A stretch of DNA of 64,000 bases from Myxococcales bacterium (GTDB lineage: Bacteria > Myxococcota_A > Polyangia > Polyangiales > JAFGIB01), in the NCBI GenBank assembly GCA_029880325.1, contig JAOUOP010000023.1, positions 1 to 64,000 on the forward strand, given 5' to 3'. The notes under the pieces were generated by a model. That model did not search any database. It was not told the origin of the DNA and worked only from the letters and a program-made list of their open reading frames with translations. Both the position numbers and the translations under genes were made by a program. This document shows, one piece after another, positions 17,888-26,479 of this stretch (within the stretch, counting starts at the first letter, position 1; every line of letters starts with the position of its first letter).

Positions 17888-18859
17888 GTGTGGCGGTTGC
17901 GCTGGCTCATGGCCACGCTTTGCGTATGGCTGAGCATCACCGCAGCGATCGCCCGGGCGCAGCCTGACTTAAGCGCGCCGCGGGAAATGCAAAATGCTTG
18001 GTGCCAGGAATGTCATGGCACCGAGGGTTTCGAGCTGCGCGATCAGGTGACCGGCGAGCCGCGCACGCTATTTGTGAGCAGCGAAGGCTATGCCCGCAGC
18101 TCCCATGGCCAGCTCGACTGCCGACGCTGTCACGAACGCGGCTATCGTAAGGTTCCCCACACCCATTCGGGTCATTATCCGAGCTTCCTTTGTGTCGATT
18201 GCCACCGCGCCGATCCGGTGGGGCGCGAGTTCGACTTGTCTGAACGCAAGTCTGAGTTGATCGAAAGTGTTCATGGCAGGCATGGCAGCAACTCAGAGGT
18301 TGCGCTCGATTGCCACGACTGCCACGACCCCCATGAATTTCGTCCTGTGCGGAACGTGGGCCGGCTCAGACCCAGGGTCGCGGAGAGCAACGCCCTGTGT
18401 TTGCCATGCCACGGCGCGCCGGCAGAGCGCCTCGAGGCCTATCGCGAACTGCGCGACATGGCCAGCGCACACACGCGCTTCCCGAACCTCGCCCTCCACT
18501 TGCGCAAGGTCAAGTGCATCAGCTGTCACAGTCGGAGCCAGCCCTCGACCGGTCATGACATCGCAAAGCGTTCCGAGGCAGTACGTGAATGCACACACTG
18601 CCATGCACGCGACTCGGAGTTGTTAGGGCACAACTTCCAGCGTCCCGATCGACCGCCCACCGGTGAAGACGGCTCGACCTCGATGGCCCGCAACGCCTAC
18701 GTCGTGGGCGCCACGCGCAGCGCTTGGCTCGATCGCGCCAGCTTGCTGGGCTTCTTCGCCATGGTACTGATCGTATGCGTCCACGGCTACGCGCGCTATC
18801 GTCAACGGCGCGGGCGACGCCCGACGGCGACCGCAGAATCCCGCGATGGCGGCGGCTGA
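17888..18859 (+). CDS. Heptaheme c-type cytochrome with C-terminal membrane anchor
   Basis: About 323 residues with an N-terminal signal peptide (LMATLCVWLSITAAIARA) and seven CxxCH heme sites: CQECH, CRRCH, CVDCH, CHDCH, CLPCH, CISCH and CTHCH. A single membrane helix (LLGFFAMVLIVCVHGYARY) lies near the C-terminus, followed by a basic cytoplasmic tail. The protein therefore holds its hemes in the periplasm while tethered to the inner membrane. It probably carries electrons between the cytochrome b encoded six bases downstream and periplasmic acceptors such as the diheme lipoprotein or the NapA-like enzyme. The start is uncertain: GTG 17888 gives a signal peptide with a basic n-region, ATG 17909 a shorter one. 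Neither has a clear ribosome site. It does not match the NapC/NrfH or NrfA layouts in length or heme order. Confidence 0.85.
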   Translation: MWRLRWLMATLCVWLSITAAIARAQPDLSAPREMQNAWCQECHGTEGFELRDQVTGEPRTLFVSSEGYARSSHGQLDCRRCHERGYRKVPHTHSGHYPSFLCVDCHRADPVGREFDLSERKSELIESVHGRHGSNSEVALDCHDCHDPHEFRPVRNVGRLRPRVAESNALCLPCHGAPAERLEAYRELRDMASAHTRFPNLALHLRKVKCISCHSRSQPSTGHDIAKRSEAVRECTHCHARDSELLGHNFQRPDRPPTGEDGSTSMARNAYVVGATRSAWLDRASLLGFFAMVLIVCVHGYARYRQRRGRRPTATAESRDGGG

Positions 18860-18865
18860 AATCCC

Positions 18866-19531
18866 ATGAAAGTCACGCGCGAAGTCAATCCATTCTGGCT
18901 CAGGCTGTGGCACGCGCTGCAGGCCGCTTGCTTTTTTGGGCTGTTGATCAGCGGGCTATCGATGCACTTCTCGGATGCCAAGGTGATGCATCTACCCTTC
19001 CGCATCGCCGTGCACGTTCACAACGGCTGCGGCGTGGCCTACGTGGGGCTGTGGGTTTTCTTCCTGATCGCCAACCTGACCACCGGTCACGTCCGCCATT
19101 ACCTGCCCAGTCGCAAGAAGCACGGCCACAACCTGGTGAAGCAGATTCGCTTCTATCTCTACGGCATGTTTCGCGGCGAGCCCCATCCCTTTCCGCCCAG
19201 CTTCCGGCACAAGTTCAACCCGGTGCAAAAGTTCGCCTACACCACCGTGATGTACGTGCTGACGCCGCTGTCGGCCGCATCGGGGCTGACCTTGCTCTTT
19301 CCCCTGGTAGCCCCCGAGGAAGCGGCGGGGATGACGGGGCTGTTGCCGGTGGCCATGGTGCACCTGGCGGTGGGTTATCTGATCAGCGTCTTTCTGGTCT
19401 TCCACATCTACCTGGCGACCACCGGCGAGACCGTCGGCAGCTACTACGCGGAGATGCTGACCGGCATTCGCATCTCGGACGCGCCGCCGTCGCGACCGCC
19501 GCGCAGTTCGCACTCGGCACCGCGCACGTGA
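18866..19531 (+). CDS. Cytochrome b561-type membrane subunit
   Basis: A 221-residue integral membrane protein with about four helices, like the gamma subunits of formate dehydrogenase and the cytochrome b of thiosulfate reductase. His residues suited to b-heme binding occur at LWHALQAA, IAVHVHNGCG, MVHLAVGY and LVFHIYLATTGE. Such subunits oxidise quinol in the inner membrane. The start is six bases after the stop of the heptaheme cytochrome gene, so the two form an operon and probably a quinol:cytochrome c complex. The 3' end is followed at once by a strong palindrome that can end transcription from both sides. The C-terminal tail is Pro/Ser-rich. Confidence 0.87.
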   Translation: MKVTREVNPFWLRLWHALQAACFFGLLISGLSMHFSDAKVMHLPFRIAVHVHNGCGVAYVGLWVFFLIANLTTGHVRHYLPSRKKHGHNLVKQIRFYLYGMFRGEPHPFPPSFRHKFNPVQKFAYTTVMYVLTPLSAASGLTLLFPLVAPEEAAGMTGLLPVAMVHLAVGYLISVFLVFHIYLATTGETVGSYYAEMLTGIRISDAPPSRPPRSSHSAPRT

Positions 19532-19539
19532 ACTCGCGC

Positions 19540-19588
19540 TAGAGCCCTTGGGCCCCGATGACAGCGAGGGCTGGACCCAAGGGCTCTA
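19540..19588. terminator. Bidirectional hairpin between the cytochrome b gene and moaA
   Basis: A perfect 13-bp stem: TAGAGCCCTTGGG at 19540-19552 pairs with CCCAAGGGCTCTA at 19576-19588, with a 23-base loop. It lies between two convergent genes and its right arm contains the TAG stop of moaA. There is no long T run on either side. Confidence 0.7.
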
Positions 19589-20623
19589 ACCGCCCACCTG
19601 GTACATCTCGAGTCGGCGGCGGCCGCCCTCGCCCACCTCGGCGCGCAGCTCCGAGTAGCGGTCCTCGCGCGCCTGCCACGACTCGGTCATCAGGGACAGC
19701 AGCTCGGCGTCGCTTGCGCCGGCACGGAGCGGGGTGCGCAGGTCGAGGCCGTCCTGGGCGAAGAGGCAGTGCAGCAGCCGGCCGTCGGCCGAAAGCCGAG
19801 CGCGACTGCAGTCGCGGCAAAAGGGCTGGCTGACCGAGGCGATGATGCCCACTTCCAGCGAGCCGTCGCGGAAGGCGAAGCGCTCGGCGACTTCGCCGCG
19901 ATGCTGCGGGGGCAGCGGCTCGAGCCCGGCCACCGTCGACAGCCGGCGGCGGATCTCGGCAGCCTCGATCACGGCGCCGGCCTGCCAGCGGTTGAGCGTG
20001 CCCACGTCCATGAACTCGATGAAGCGCACGATCACCCCGCTGCCGCGGAAGTGTTGGGCCAGGCCCTCGACGGCGTGTTCGTTCAGGCCACGCTGGACCA
20101 CGCAGTTGACCTTCAGCGGCGCAAGCCCCGCGGCCGCGGCCGCCTCGATGCCAGCGAGCACGGGCCGGAGCTCACCGCGGCCGCCGCTGCAACGCCGGAA
20201 GGTGTCGTCGTCGACGGCGTCGAGGCTCACGGTCACGCGGGTCAGACCCGCCCGCTTCAGGGCCTCTGCCTGAACGGCCAGCAATGCGCCGTTGGTGGTC
20301 AGCGCCAACTCGGCGTCTCCGGCGACCGCCGCCAGCATCTCGATCAACCGCGGCAGGTGGCGGCGGGTCAGGGGCTCGCCCCCGGTCAGCCGCAGCTTGC
20401 GCAGCCCGAAGCGCTGGGCGCAAAGGCCCGTCAGGCGCGTGATCTCCTCGAAGCTCAGGATGTCCTCGCGGGGGGCGAAGCGGTAGCCCTCGTGGAAGAC
20501 GTCTGCGGGCATGCAGTAGCCGCAGCGGAAGTTGCAGCGGTCGGTGACCGAGATGCGCAGCTCGCGCAGGGGCCGGCCCAGGCGGTCGCGGGGCGAGCCG
20601 GGGCTGTGGTCGGCGGAAGCCAT
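19586..20623 (-). CDS. moaA: GTP 3',8-cyclase MoaA (molybdenum cofactor biosynthesis)
   Basis: A 345-residue radical SAM enzyme that starts molybdopterin synthesis by converting GTP to 3',8-cyclo-GTP. The radical SAM [4Fe-4S] site is C30-x3-C34-x2-C37 (CNFRCGYC). RLTGGEPLTR and LTTNGALL are standard MoaA segments. The second, C-terminal cluster is formed by FCRDCSRARLSADGRLLHC. The protein ends in Gly-Gly, as required for MoaA activity in studied homologues. Its place beside the NapA-like locus fits, because that enzyme needs the cofactor. Other moa and mob genes are not in the window. Divergent from the luciferase-like oxidoreductase gene, with about 170 bases between. Confidence 0.95.
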   Translation of the reverse strand: MASADHSPGSPRDRLGRPLRELRISVTDRCNFRCGYCMPADVFHEGYRFAPREDILSFEEITRLTGLCAQRFGLRKLRLTGGEPLTRRHLPRLIEMLAAVAGDAELALTTNGALLAVQAEALKRAGLTRVTVSLDAVDDDTFRRCSGGRGELRPVLAGIEAAAAAGLAPLKVNCVVQRGLNEHAVEGLAQHFRGSGVIVRFIEFMDVGTLNRWQAGAVIEAAEIRRRLSTVAGLEPLPPQHRGEVAERFAFRDGSLEVGIIASVSQPFCRDCSRARLSADGRLLHCLFAQDGLDLRTPLRAGASDAELLSLMTESWQAREDRYSELRAEVGEGGRRRLEMYQVGG

Positions 20624-20796
20624 GGGGCAAACGTAGTTCCGCCGGGGCGCGGCGCCAAGTCGGAGTAGTGCGTAGCAGGCCCTCGAAAAATCGAAAAAAT
20701 GGGCGCGCGGGCTGCGAACGGGGCGATCGGGGCGCGTCTTTGGTGTAGGACGGGGCGTCTTCGGCCCGGTGAGTGCCGGCGGCGGAGGAATGAGCG

Positions 20797-21726
20797 ATGC
20801 AGGTAGGTATTGGAATCGGTGAAATCGCGGGGCCCGATGCGGGTCTCGAGGCCATGGTGGAGCAGGCGCGGGCGGCCGAGGCCGACGGCTTCGACAGCGC
20901 CTGGGTGGCCAATATCTTCGGCCTCGACGCCATGACGGCGGTGACCGTATGTGCGCGCGAGACCACCACCCTCAAGCTGGGCACCGCCGTGGTGCCCAGC
21001 TACCCGCGCCATCCCATGGCCATGGCCCAGCAGGCGCTGTCGACCCAGGTGGCCACCAAGGGCCGCTTCACGCTCGGCATCGGCCTGTCGCACCAGGTGG
21101 TCATCGAGGGCATGTTCGGCATGTCCTACGCCAAGTCCTACAGCCACATGAAGGAATACCTGCAGGTGCTGATGCCGCTGGTGCACGAGGGCAAGGTCAG
21201 CCATCAGGGACCGCTCTACAGTGTCAACGGACGGTTGAGCGTGCGCCACCCAACGCAGCTGCCGGTGGTGATCGCGGCGCTGGCCCCGAAGATGCTGGCG
21301 CTGGCCGGCACCGTGGCCGACGGAACCGTGACCTGGATGGTGGGTCCCAAGACGCTCGAGAGCCACACCATCCCGCGGCTGAACGAAGCGGCCGCGGCAG
21401 CCGGGCGGCCGACGCCGAAGGTGGTGGTCGGGCTGCCGGTGGCGGTCACCGACGACGTGGAAGCGGCACGCGCGAAAGCGGCCAGGGGCTTTCAGACCTA
21501 CGGCATGTTGCCGAGCTACCGCGCCATGCTCGACCGCGAAGGCGCCAAAGGTCCCGCCGACGTGGCCATCGTCGGCGATGCCGACGCCGTGGGCGAGCAG
21601 CTGGGCAAGCTGGCCGAGATCGGCGTCACCGACTTCCAGGCCGTGCCGTTTCCGGTGGGCGAGGACAAGCCCGCCTCCCTCGCGCGCACGCGCGAGGCGC
21701 TGGTGGCGTATCTCAAGTCGCGCTGA
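20797..21726 (+). CDS. LLM-class F420- or flavin-dependent oxidoreductase
   Basis: A 309-residue TIM-barrel protein of the bacterial luciferase-like monooxygenase family. Typical segments are MVEQARAAEADGFDSAWVAN near the N-terminus, LKLGTAVVPSYPRHP, RFTLGIGLSH and the C-terminal PASLARTREALVAYL. The group with this pattern is usually annotated as F420-dependent, using reduced F420 or FMN to act on an unknown substrate. Coenzyme F420 synthesis genes are not seen here. A good ribosome site (GGAGGAATGAGCG before ATG) supports the start. About 100 bases separate it from the glutamate dehydrogenase gene on the same strand. Confidence 0.87.
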   Translation: MQVGIGIGEIAGPDAGLEAMVEQARAAEADGFDSAWVANIFGLDAMTAVTVCARETTTLKLGTAVVPSYPRHPMAMAQQALSTQVATKGRFTLGIGLSHQVVIEGMFGMSYAKSYSHMKEYLQVLMPLVHEGKVSHQGPLYSVNGRLSVRHPTQLPVVIAALAPKMLALAGTVADGTVTWMVGPKTLESHTIPRLNEAAAAAGRPTPKVVVGLPVAVTDDVEAARAKAARGFQTYGMLPSYRAMLDREGAKGPADVAIVGDADAVGEQLGKLAEIGVTDFQAVPFPVGEDKPASLARTREALVAYLKSR

Positions 21727-21812
21727 CGGCGCGCACGCGCATGGCGGCGATGCAGGTCCGGAACTTGGATCTGCACGCGCGATGCCGGACAATTGAGGCA
21801 CCAATCACAGTC

Positions 21813-21819
21813 GAGGTGG
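21813..21819 (+). promoter_or_regulatory. Shine-Dalgarno site for the TTG start of glutamate dehydrogenase
   Basis: GAGGTGG is followed by TGCA and TTG at 21824. No in-frame ATG or GTG exists between here and the conserved N-terminal domain, so this site decides the start. Confidence 0.65.
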
Positions 21820-21823
21820 TGCA

Positions 21824-23086
21824 TTGACTGAGCCCAATGTCTTTCTGGCGAGCATTCGGCAACAGATGGATCGGGCAGCGACCCTGGCGCATGTGCCCGA
21901 CCACGTGCGCGCGATCCTCGCCGAGCCCAAAAACGAACTGATCGTGCACTTCCCGGTGCGCATGGACGACGGCAGTTTTCGCCTCTTCAAGGGCTACCGC
22001 ATCCAGCACAACAACCTCCTGGGTCCGTACAAGGGAGGTCTGCGCTTCCACCAGGACACGCGGCTCGATGATCTAAAAGCGCTGTCGGCCCAAATGACGC
22101 TGAAGTGCGCGCTGATGAACATCCCCTTCGGCGGCGCCAAGGGTGGGGTCAAGTGCGACCCCTCGAGTCTCTCCAGCGACGAGCTGATGCGCGTGACCCG
22201 ACGCTTCACCCATGCCCTGGGCGCCAACATCGGGCCCGAGTACGACATCCCGGCACCGGATGTGGGCACCGACGCGCAGGTCATGGTCTGGATCATGGAC
22301 ACCTACATGAACACGGCCGGCTACTCGGGGCGCAACGCCCAGCAGCGCGTGGTTACGGGCAAGAGCGTCGAGTGCGGCGGCACCGAGGGCCGCGCCCAGG
22401 CCACGGGAAAGGGCGTGGTGCACTGCATCACCGAGTGGGCGCGCGAGCGCGGCATCGCCCTGGAGGGCAAGACGGCGCTGGTACAGGGCTACGGCAAGGT
22501 CGGCAGCCACACGGCGCTGATCCTCAGCAAGCTCGGTGTCTCGGTGGTCGGTGTCGGCGACCACACCGGCTATCGCCTGAACCCCGAGGGCTTCAATGCC
22601 CACCGCATGGCGGAGTACGTCAAAAAGAATCGCTCCATCGAAGGCTATCCGGCGGGCGAGGCCTGCTCGCGTGCGGACTTCTTCGCGCAGGAAGCCGACA
22701 TCCTGGTACCGGCGGCACTGCAGAATCAGATCGGCGCCGGCGAGGCCAAGACCCTCAAGGTCAAGCTGATCGTCGAGGGCGCCAACGGGCCGGTCATGCC
22801 CGACGGCGACGCGGTGCTGCAGGAGCGGGGCATCGACGTGGTGCCGGATCTATTGGCCAACGCTGGCGGTGTAACCGTGAGCTACTACGAGTGGGTGCAG
22901 AACGGACGCCAGGAGATCTGGGATTCGGAGAAGGTCGAGGGACGCCTGGAGCGCAGCATGAAGCGCGCCTATCAAAGGGTGGCCGAGCGCGCGCGCGAGC
23001 AGGGCTTCAGCATGCGCGAGGCGGCCAATGTGCTGGCGGTCGAGCGACTCGCTCGGGTGTATGCCGAGCGCATGATCTTTCCTTGA
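21824..23086 (+). CDS. Glutamate dehydrogenase (Glu/Leu/Phe/Val family)
   Basis: A 420-residue cytoplasmic enzyme that interconverts glutamate with 2-oxoglutarate and ammonia. The substrate site is visible in GPYKGGLRFH and NIPFGGAKGGVKCDP (catalytic Lys), and DIPAPDVGTD carries the catalytic Asp. The dinucleotide fold is in LVQGYGKVGSHTA. The C-terminus EWVQNGRQ and length fit the hexameric NAD-type group. It uses a TTG start supported by a ribosome site. Related members act on Leu, Phe or Val, but the KGGLRFH and PFGGAKGG patterns favour glutamate. A strong hairpin lies 30 bases past the stop. Confidence 0.9.
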   Translation: MTEPNVFLASIRQQMDRAATLAHVPDHVRAILAEPKNELIVHFPVRMDDGSFRLFKGYRIQHNNLLGPYKGGLRFHQDTRLDDLKALSAQMTLKCALMNIPFGGAKGGVKCDPSSLSSDELMRVTRRFTHALGANIGPEYDIPAPDVGTDAQVMVWIMDTYMNTAGYSGRNAQQRVVTGKSVECGGTEGRAQATGKGVVHCITEWARERGIALEGKTALVQGYGKVGSHTALILSKLGVSVVGVGDHTGYRLNPEGFNAHRMAEYVKKNRSIEGYPAGEACSRADFFAQEADILVPAALQNQIGAGEAKTLKVKLIVEGANGPVMPDGDAVLQERGIDVVPDLLANAGGVTVSYYEWVQNGRQEIWDSEKVEGRLERSMKRAYQRVAERAREQGFSMREAANVLAVERLARVYAERMIFP

Positions 23087-23115
23087 GTCGTCGGATGATT
23101 CGCGGCGTTAAATGA

Positions 23116-23153
23116 CCAGACCCCGCGCGGACAGGGAGCCGGGCGGGGTCTGG
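23116..23153. terminator. Bidirectional terminator between glutamate dehydrogenase and RTX lipoprotein genes
   Basis: A perfect 11-bp stem, CCAGACCCCGC at 23116-23126 with GCGGGGTCTGG at 23143-23153, with a 16-base loop. It sits between two convergent genes ending at 23086 and 23176. Confidence 0.72.
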
Positions 23154-23175
23154 GGCGGGGAGCGCGATGCCGTGA

Positions 23176-24321
23176 CTAGCGGCGGCCGCCACCAGGAGGC
23201 GGAGGGGGCGGAGCGCATTCGGCGGGCAGCGGAATCGGAATCGGGCCGCCCAGGCAGACGCCGTTGCCGTCGCAGTACTCGGCGCCATTGCAGATGTTGC
23301 CGTCGGAGCAGGAAGTGCCGTAGGGCTGACCGAAGCAGGGATTGCCCGAGTCGTGCTCACAGGTGCCGTTGCCGTCGCACAGGCCGTCACCTTCGCAGAC
23401 GGTGCCGGCGGCGACCGGGTCGTTGATGATGCCGGCGCCGGGGTCGCAGCTGTCGGCGGTGCACTCGTTGCCGTCGTCGGCCGAAGGCGCGCTGCCCGCG
23501 ACGCAGCTGCCCGCATCACAGCTCTCGTCGCCGGTGCACATGTTGCCGTCGTCGCAGGAGACCTCGACCACCACACCACCCGCGCAGGAAACGGTCGCTG
23601 CGCCGTTGCAGGAAGGCGCGAAGTCCTCGTCGATGGCGCCGTCGCAGTCGTCGTCGAAGCCGTCGCAGGTGGCGTCGTCGAAGGCCACCGAATCGACGCT
23701 GGCGCAGACGCCCGTGGCGACCACACAGCCCTGGCCCTCGGCGCAATCGCTGTCGTCGCTGCAGGCTTCGCTGTTGCCAGAAGACTCGCAGTTATCGCCG
23801 TTGCAGGCGTCGTCGCCGTCACCACCGTCGATGCTCTCGCGACGGCTACGGCTACGGCAGCGGCTGGAGACGATGCGGTCGGCGCCATCACCGCCCGAGA
23901 TGCTGTCCTTGCCACGGCCGCCGTCGATCAGGTCGTGGCAGGCGCCGCCGCTAATCTGGTCCCTGCCGTTGCCGCCATTGAGGGTGTCATTGCCGTCGCC
24001 GCCCTCGAGCACGTCCTTGCCGTTGCCGCCGTTGAGGGTGTCGTCACCGGCACCACCGATCAGCACATCGTTGCCATCGCCACCGTCGATGACGTCGTTG
24101 CCTCCATGACCCAGGATGCAGTCGTCCCCGTCGGTACCGGTGAGCACATCGTCGCCGTCGGTACCCTCGATGACGTTGCTGCCCTCGGGGCAGACGTCGG
24201 CGCTGCTGAGCGCCCAGCTCTGGGTTGCGACCTCCGCATCGGGTGCCCCTTCGCAGCCAACATTGACGCCACCGAGCGCAAGCGCGATGCCGACAATCCA
24301 ACCTTGTTGCTTGTAGACCAT
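23176..24321 (-). CDS. RTX-repeat calcium-binding, Cys-rich lipoprotein
   Basis: A 381-residue exported lipoprotein. The signal ends VNVGC. Residues about 50-150 are tandem nonapeptide RTX repeats (GGNGKDVLE, GGDGNDTLN and similar), which fold as a calcium-binding beta-roll. A basic Arg/Ser stretch (SSRCRSRSRR) interrupts the roll. The second half is Cys-rich and includes a TCDGFDDDCDGAIDEDF segment of the MopE/calcium-binding Asp-rich type, followed by repeated CxDGNxC units. The C-terminus is a Pro/Gly run. Long Asp and Cys content points to a surface protein that binds calcium or other metals. Function is unknown. It has its own promoter region, unusually AT-rich, shared with the divergent arfB gene. 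Confidence 0.86.
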   Translation of the reverse strand: MVYKQQGWIVGIALALGGVNVGCEGAPDAEVATQSWALSSADVCPEGSNVIEGTDGDDVLTGTDGDDCILGHGGNDVIDGGDGNDVLIGGAGDDTLNGGNGKDVLEGGDGNDTLNGGNGRDQISGGACHDLIDGGRGKDSISGGDGADRIVSSRCRSRSRRESIDGGDGDDACNGDNCESSGNSEACSDDSDCAEGQGCVVATGVCASVDSVAFDDATCDGFDDDCDGAIDEDFAPSCNGAATVSCAGGVVVEVSCDDGNMCTGDESCDAGSCVAGSAPSADDGNECTADSCDPGAGIINDPVAAGTVCEGDGLCDGNGTCEHDSGNPCFGQPYGTSCSDGNICNGAEYCDGNGVCLGGPIPIPLPAECAPPPPPPGGGRR

Positions 24322-24381
24322 GCTCAGACCCTGCCTCTCACCACACTCAAGCTCCCTGTCGCGAAGCCGTGATTATGTTTG

Positions 24382-24399
24382 TAACGGAACTTTCCGTTA
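24382..24399. promoter_or_regulatory. Perfect palindrome in an AT-rich divergent promoter region
   Basis: TAACGGAA and TTCCGTTA (8-base arms, CT spacer) form an exact dyad in the 219-base region between the RTX lipoprotein gene and arfB. The region around it (about 24370-24480) is far more AT-rich than the rest of the window. The size and symmetry fit an operator for a dimeric regulator. The bound protein is unknown. Confidence 0.5.
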
Positions 24400-24540
24400 T
24401 TTGCATCACTTGAAGACCAAAATTGTGAAAAAAAACCACAGCGTCAGAATTACAGCCACGAATTCAGGAATAATTTCAGCTAGATCGGGCCGGCCCCGTT
24501 TGGACGTGTGTGTGGGGCCAGCATACGCCAGGACCGTGAA

Positions 24541-24966
24541 ATGGACGATTTGCGCGTCGGTCCGCAGCTGACGATCCCGGGCGACGAGCTACGGGTGGCC
24601 TTTGCGCGCTCGGGTGGGCCCGGGGGTCAAAAGGTCAATCGCAGCGAAACCAAGGTCGAGCTGCGCTGGAACCTGCGAGACAGCCGCGCGCCGAACGAAG
24701 CCGACCATCGCTGGCTGATGAAGCGGTTGGGGGCGCGCCTCAGCGCCGACGGCGACCTCATCGTCACCTCCGAGCGCACCCGCAACCAGGCGCAAAACCG
24801 CGCCGATGCCCTGGAAAAGCTCGCCGACCTGGTGCGCGAGGCGCTGGTTCGCCCCAAGCGCCGTCGCCCCACCCGCCCCGGCCGTGGCGCCATCGAGCGC
24901 CGCATCTCGGACAAAAAGCACCGTAGCCGCCTCAAAGAAGGCCGGCGGGGTGGGGAGCACGACTGA
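24541..24966 (+). CDS. arfB: Alternative ribosome-rescue factor ArfB (peptidyl-tRNA hydrolase)
   Basis: A 141-residue protein that releases stalled nascent chains from ribosomes lacking a stop codon. The catalytic GGQ motif is in GGPGGQKVNRSETKVELRW, as in release factors. The C-terminal tail from about residue 110 is Lys/Arg-rich (RPKRRRPTRPGR, KKHRSRLKEGRR), the part that enters the empty mRNA channel in ArfB. ATG 24541 is chosen for length and an AGGA sequence eight bases upstream; the open frame runs back to 24508. The small kinase gene follows on the same strand about 150 bases later. Confidence 0.93.
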   Translation: MDDLRVGPQLTIPGDELRVAFARSGGPGGQKVNRSETKVELRWNLRDSRAPNEADHRWLMKRLGARLSADGDLIVTSERTRNQAQNRADALEKLADLVREALVRPKRRRPTRPGRGAIERRISDKKHRSRLKEGRRGGEHD

Positions 24967-25117
24967 GGTCCGCAGGAGAACCGCCCGGGAAAAGCTGCCA
25001 GGGCGACTTTTTTCGCTGGAATTCGATGGCGAGCACCCGCAGCCGCCCACACTGCCGTACATCAAACCAGAAGCGCGCGTTTACGGCGCCGTGGGCGATG
25101 GCGTAGCGTCCCTTTTC

Positions 25118-26095
25118 ATGTCGAACCTCTGGCCGCGGGTGCGGCTGTCGCGGCCGGCTTCCGAGCTCGATGCCCTGGCCGATGCGATCGGCGACAAGCT
25201 GGAAGTGGCCGTCGGCCGCAGGCGCTTTCCCGCCGCGATGCTCGAGCAGCTGCGGCCGGTGCATCTGCCGCTCGCGGCCTGGCTGGCCGAGCGTGCAGCC
25301 CGTAGCCAATGGACACCCCCGATCATCGGCTTCAGCGGTGCTCCCGGCAGCGGCAAGACCACCCTCTGCCACTGGCTGGGCACGATCCTGACACTCGGTT
25401 TCGAGCTGCAGTGCACAGTGATCACGCTGGACGATTTCTATCTGAGTCAACTGGAGCGCAAGCAGCTGGCCCGCGATGTCCATCCCCTGCTGCGCACCCG
25501 CGGCGTGCCCGGCACCCATGACGTCGCCGCCCTCAAGCGCGCCCTCGCCGCCCTGGCCGAGCTGCCCGCAGGCGATGCGGTATCGCTGCCCCGCTTCGAC
25601 AAGGGCAGCGACGATCGCATCAGCCCCTCCCAGTGGCCCGCGGTCTGCGTCCGCCCCGATCTGGTGCTGCTGGAGGGCTGGTGCCTGGGCGCCACCCCGG
25701 AAAAAGTCGAAGCCCTGGTGTCTCCTTTAAACGCTCTCGAGCGCCGCGAGGACCCCGAAGGCGTCTTCAGGCGCCACGTCAACGCCCAGCTGCGCGGGCC
25801 CTACGCCAAGCTCTTCGCCCGGCTCGAAGCACTGGTCTTTCTGCAGGTGCCGAGCCTGGGCCACTCCCGCCGCTGGCGCGCCCAGCAGGAGGCCGAGCTG
25901 CGCGCTCGCGAGGGCGGCACGGCGACCCTCGACGACGAAGAGCTGCTGCGCTTCAGCCATTTCTTCGAGCGCACCTGCCGCCACATGCTCCAGGAGCTGC
26001 CCGGCCACGCCGACCTGACGCTGGTGCTCGACGACGCCCACCGCGTGGAACAAGTCGTCGCCGCGAGCGAGCCCGAAGAGCCCGAAGAGAGCTGA
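25118..26095 (+). CDS. P-loop kinase, glycerate 3-kinase-like (YggC/GlxK-type)
   Basis: About 325 residues with a P-loop NTPase fold of the phosphoribulokinase/uridine kinase type. Walker A is GFSGAPGSGKTT, VITLDDFYL is the acidic segment after it, and PRFDKGSDDRIS with VLLEGWCLGA forms the substrate region. This layout is shared by D-glycerate 3-kinase and its bacterial YggC relatives, which are soluble. The exact substrate is not proven. ATG 25118 is chosen because the protein-like sequence begins there; the frame is open back to 24806 but overlaps arfB. The C-terminus is acidic. It is convergent with the next small gene, with three bases between stops. Confidence 0.8.
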   Translation: MSNLWPRVRLSRPASELDALADAIGDKLEVAVGRRRFPAAMLEQLRPVHLPLAAWLAERAARSQWTPPIIGFSGAPGSGKTTLCHWLGTILTLGFELQCTVITLDDFYLSQLERKQLARDVHPLLRTRGVPGTHDVAALKRALAALAELPAGDAVSLPRFDKGSDDRISPSQWPAVCVRPDLVLLEGWCLGATPEKVEALVSPLNALERREDPEGVFRRHVNAQLRGPYAKLFARLEALVFLQVPSLGHSRRWRAQQEAELRAREGGTATLDDEELLRFSHFFERTCRHMLQELPGHADLTLVLDDAHRVEQVVAASEPEEPEES

Positions 26096-26098
26096 ACG

Positions 26099-26347
26099 TT
26101 AGGCCAGCGGCCGGAACTCCGGCCCCGACAGCCGCGCCGCCAGTTGCGATAGCGCCGCGTAGCCGGTGTAGTAGTCGCGCGATCTCACCGTGCCGCGGTC
26201 GTCGAGCACTTCGACCACGATCGGCGCGGCCGGCGCGTCGAAGAGCTGGTCGACGCGCAGCTCGGTCATTTCACGTACAAAGTCTGCCTCCGCCACCATG
26301 CGCGGCGGGGCGTTGCCGTCTGTCATCGTTACCCGGAGCATCCCCAA
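26099..26347 (-). CDS. Small protein of unknown function
   Basis: An 82-residue soluble protein not recognised as a family member. It reads like a real protein: mixed charged and hydrophobic residues, with VVEVLDDRGTVRSRDYYTGYAALSQLAARL near the middle. Starts at 26347 (TTG), 26341 (ATG) and 26326 (ATG) are all possible. It is the first minus-strand gene after the convergent kinase gene and is downstream of the TyrA-like gene by about 130 bases. No signal peptide, membrane helix or Cys pattern is visible. Confidence 0.55.
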   Translation of the reverse strand: MGMLRVTMTDGNAPPRMVAEADFVREMTELRVDQLFDAPAAPIVVEVLDDRGTVRSRDYYTGYAALSQLAARLSGPEFRPLA

Positions 26348-26479
26348 TCACCAACTCCCGGCCCATCCGTCCCTGGCGAGCCTTTATTACTGGTGTAACA
26401 GGAGCTGCACAAATCGGCTCAGCCCTGGCGTCGATTTTCGATCTTATTTCGCCCCGGCCGTTCCGCACGGCCCCCGCGC

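Noticed and set aside
19540..19588. Palindrome considered as an attachment or insertion site
   Set aside because: Its position between two convergent stops is fully explained as a bidirectional terminator.
23820..24180. RTX repeat DNA considered as a CRISPR-like array
   Set aside because: The repeats are 9-codon in-frame units coding Gly/Asp nonapeptides, with no spacer structure.
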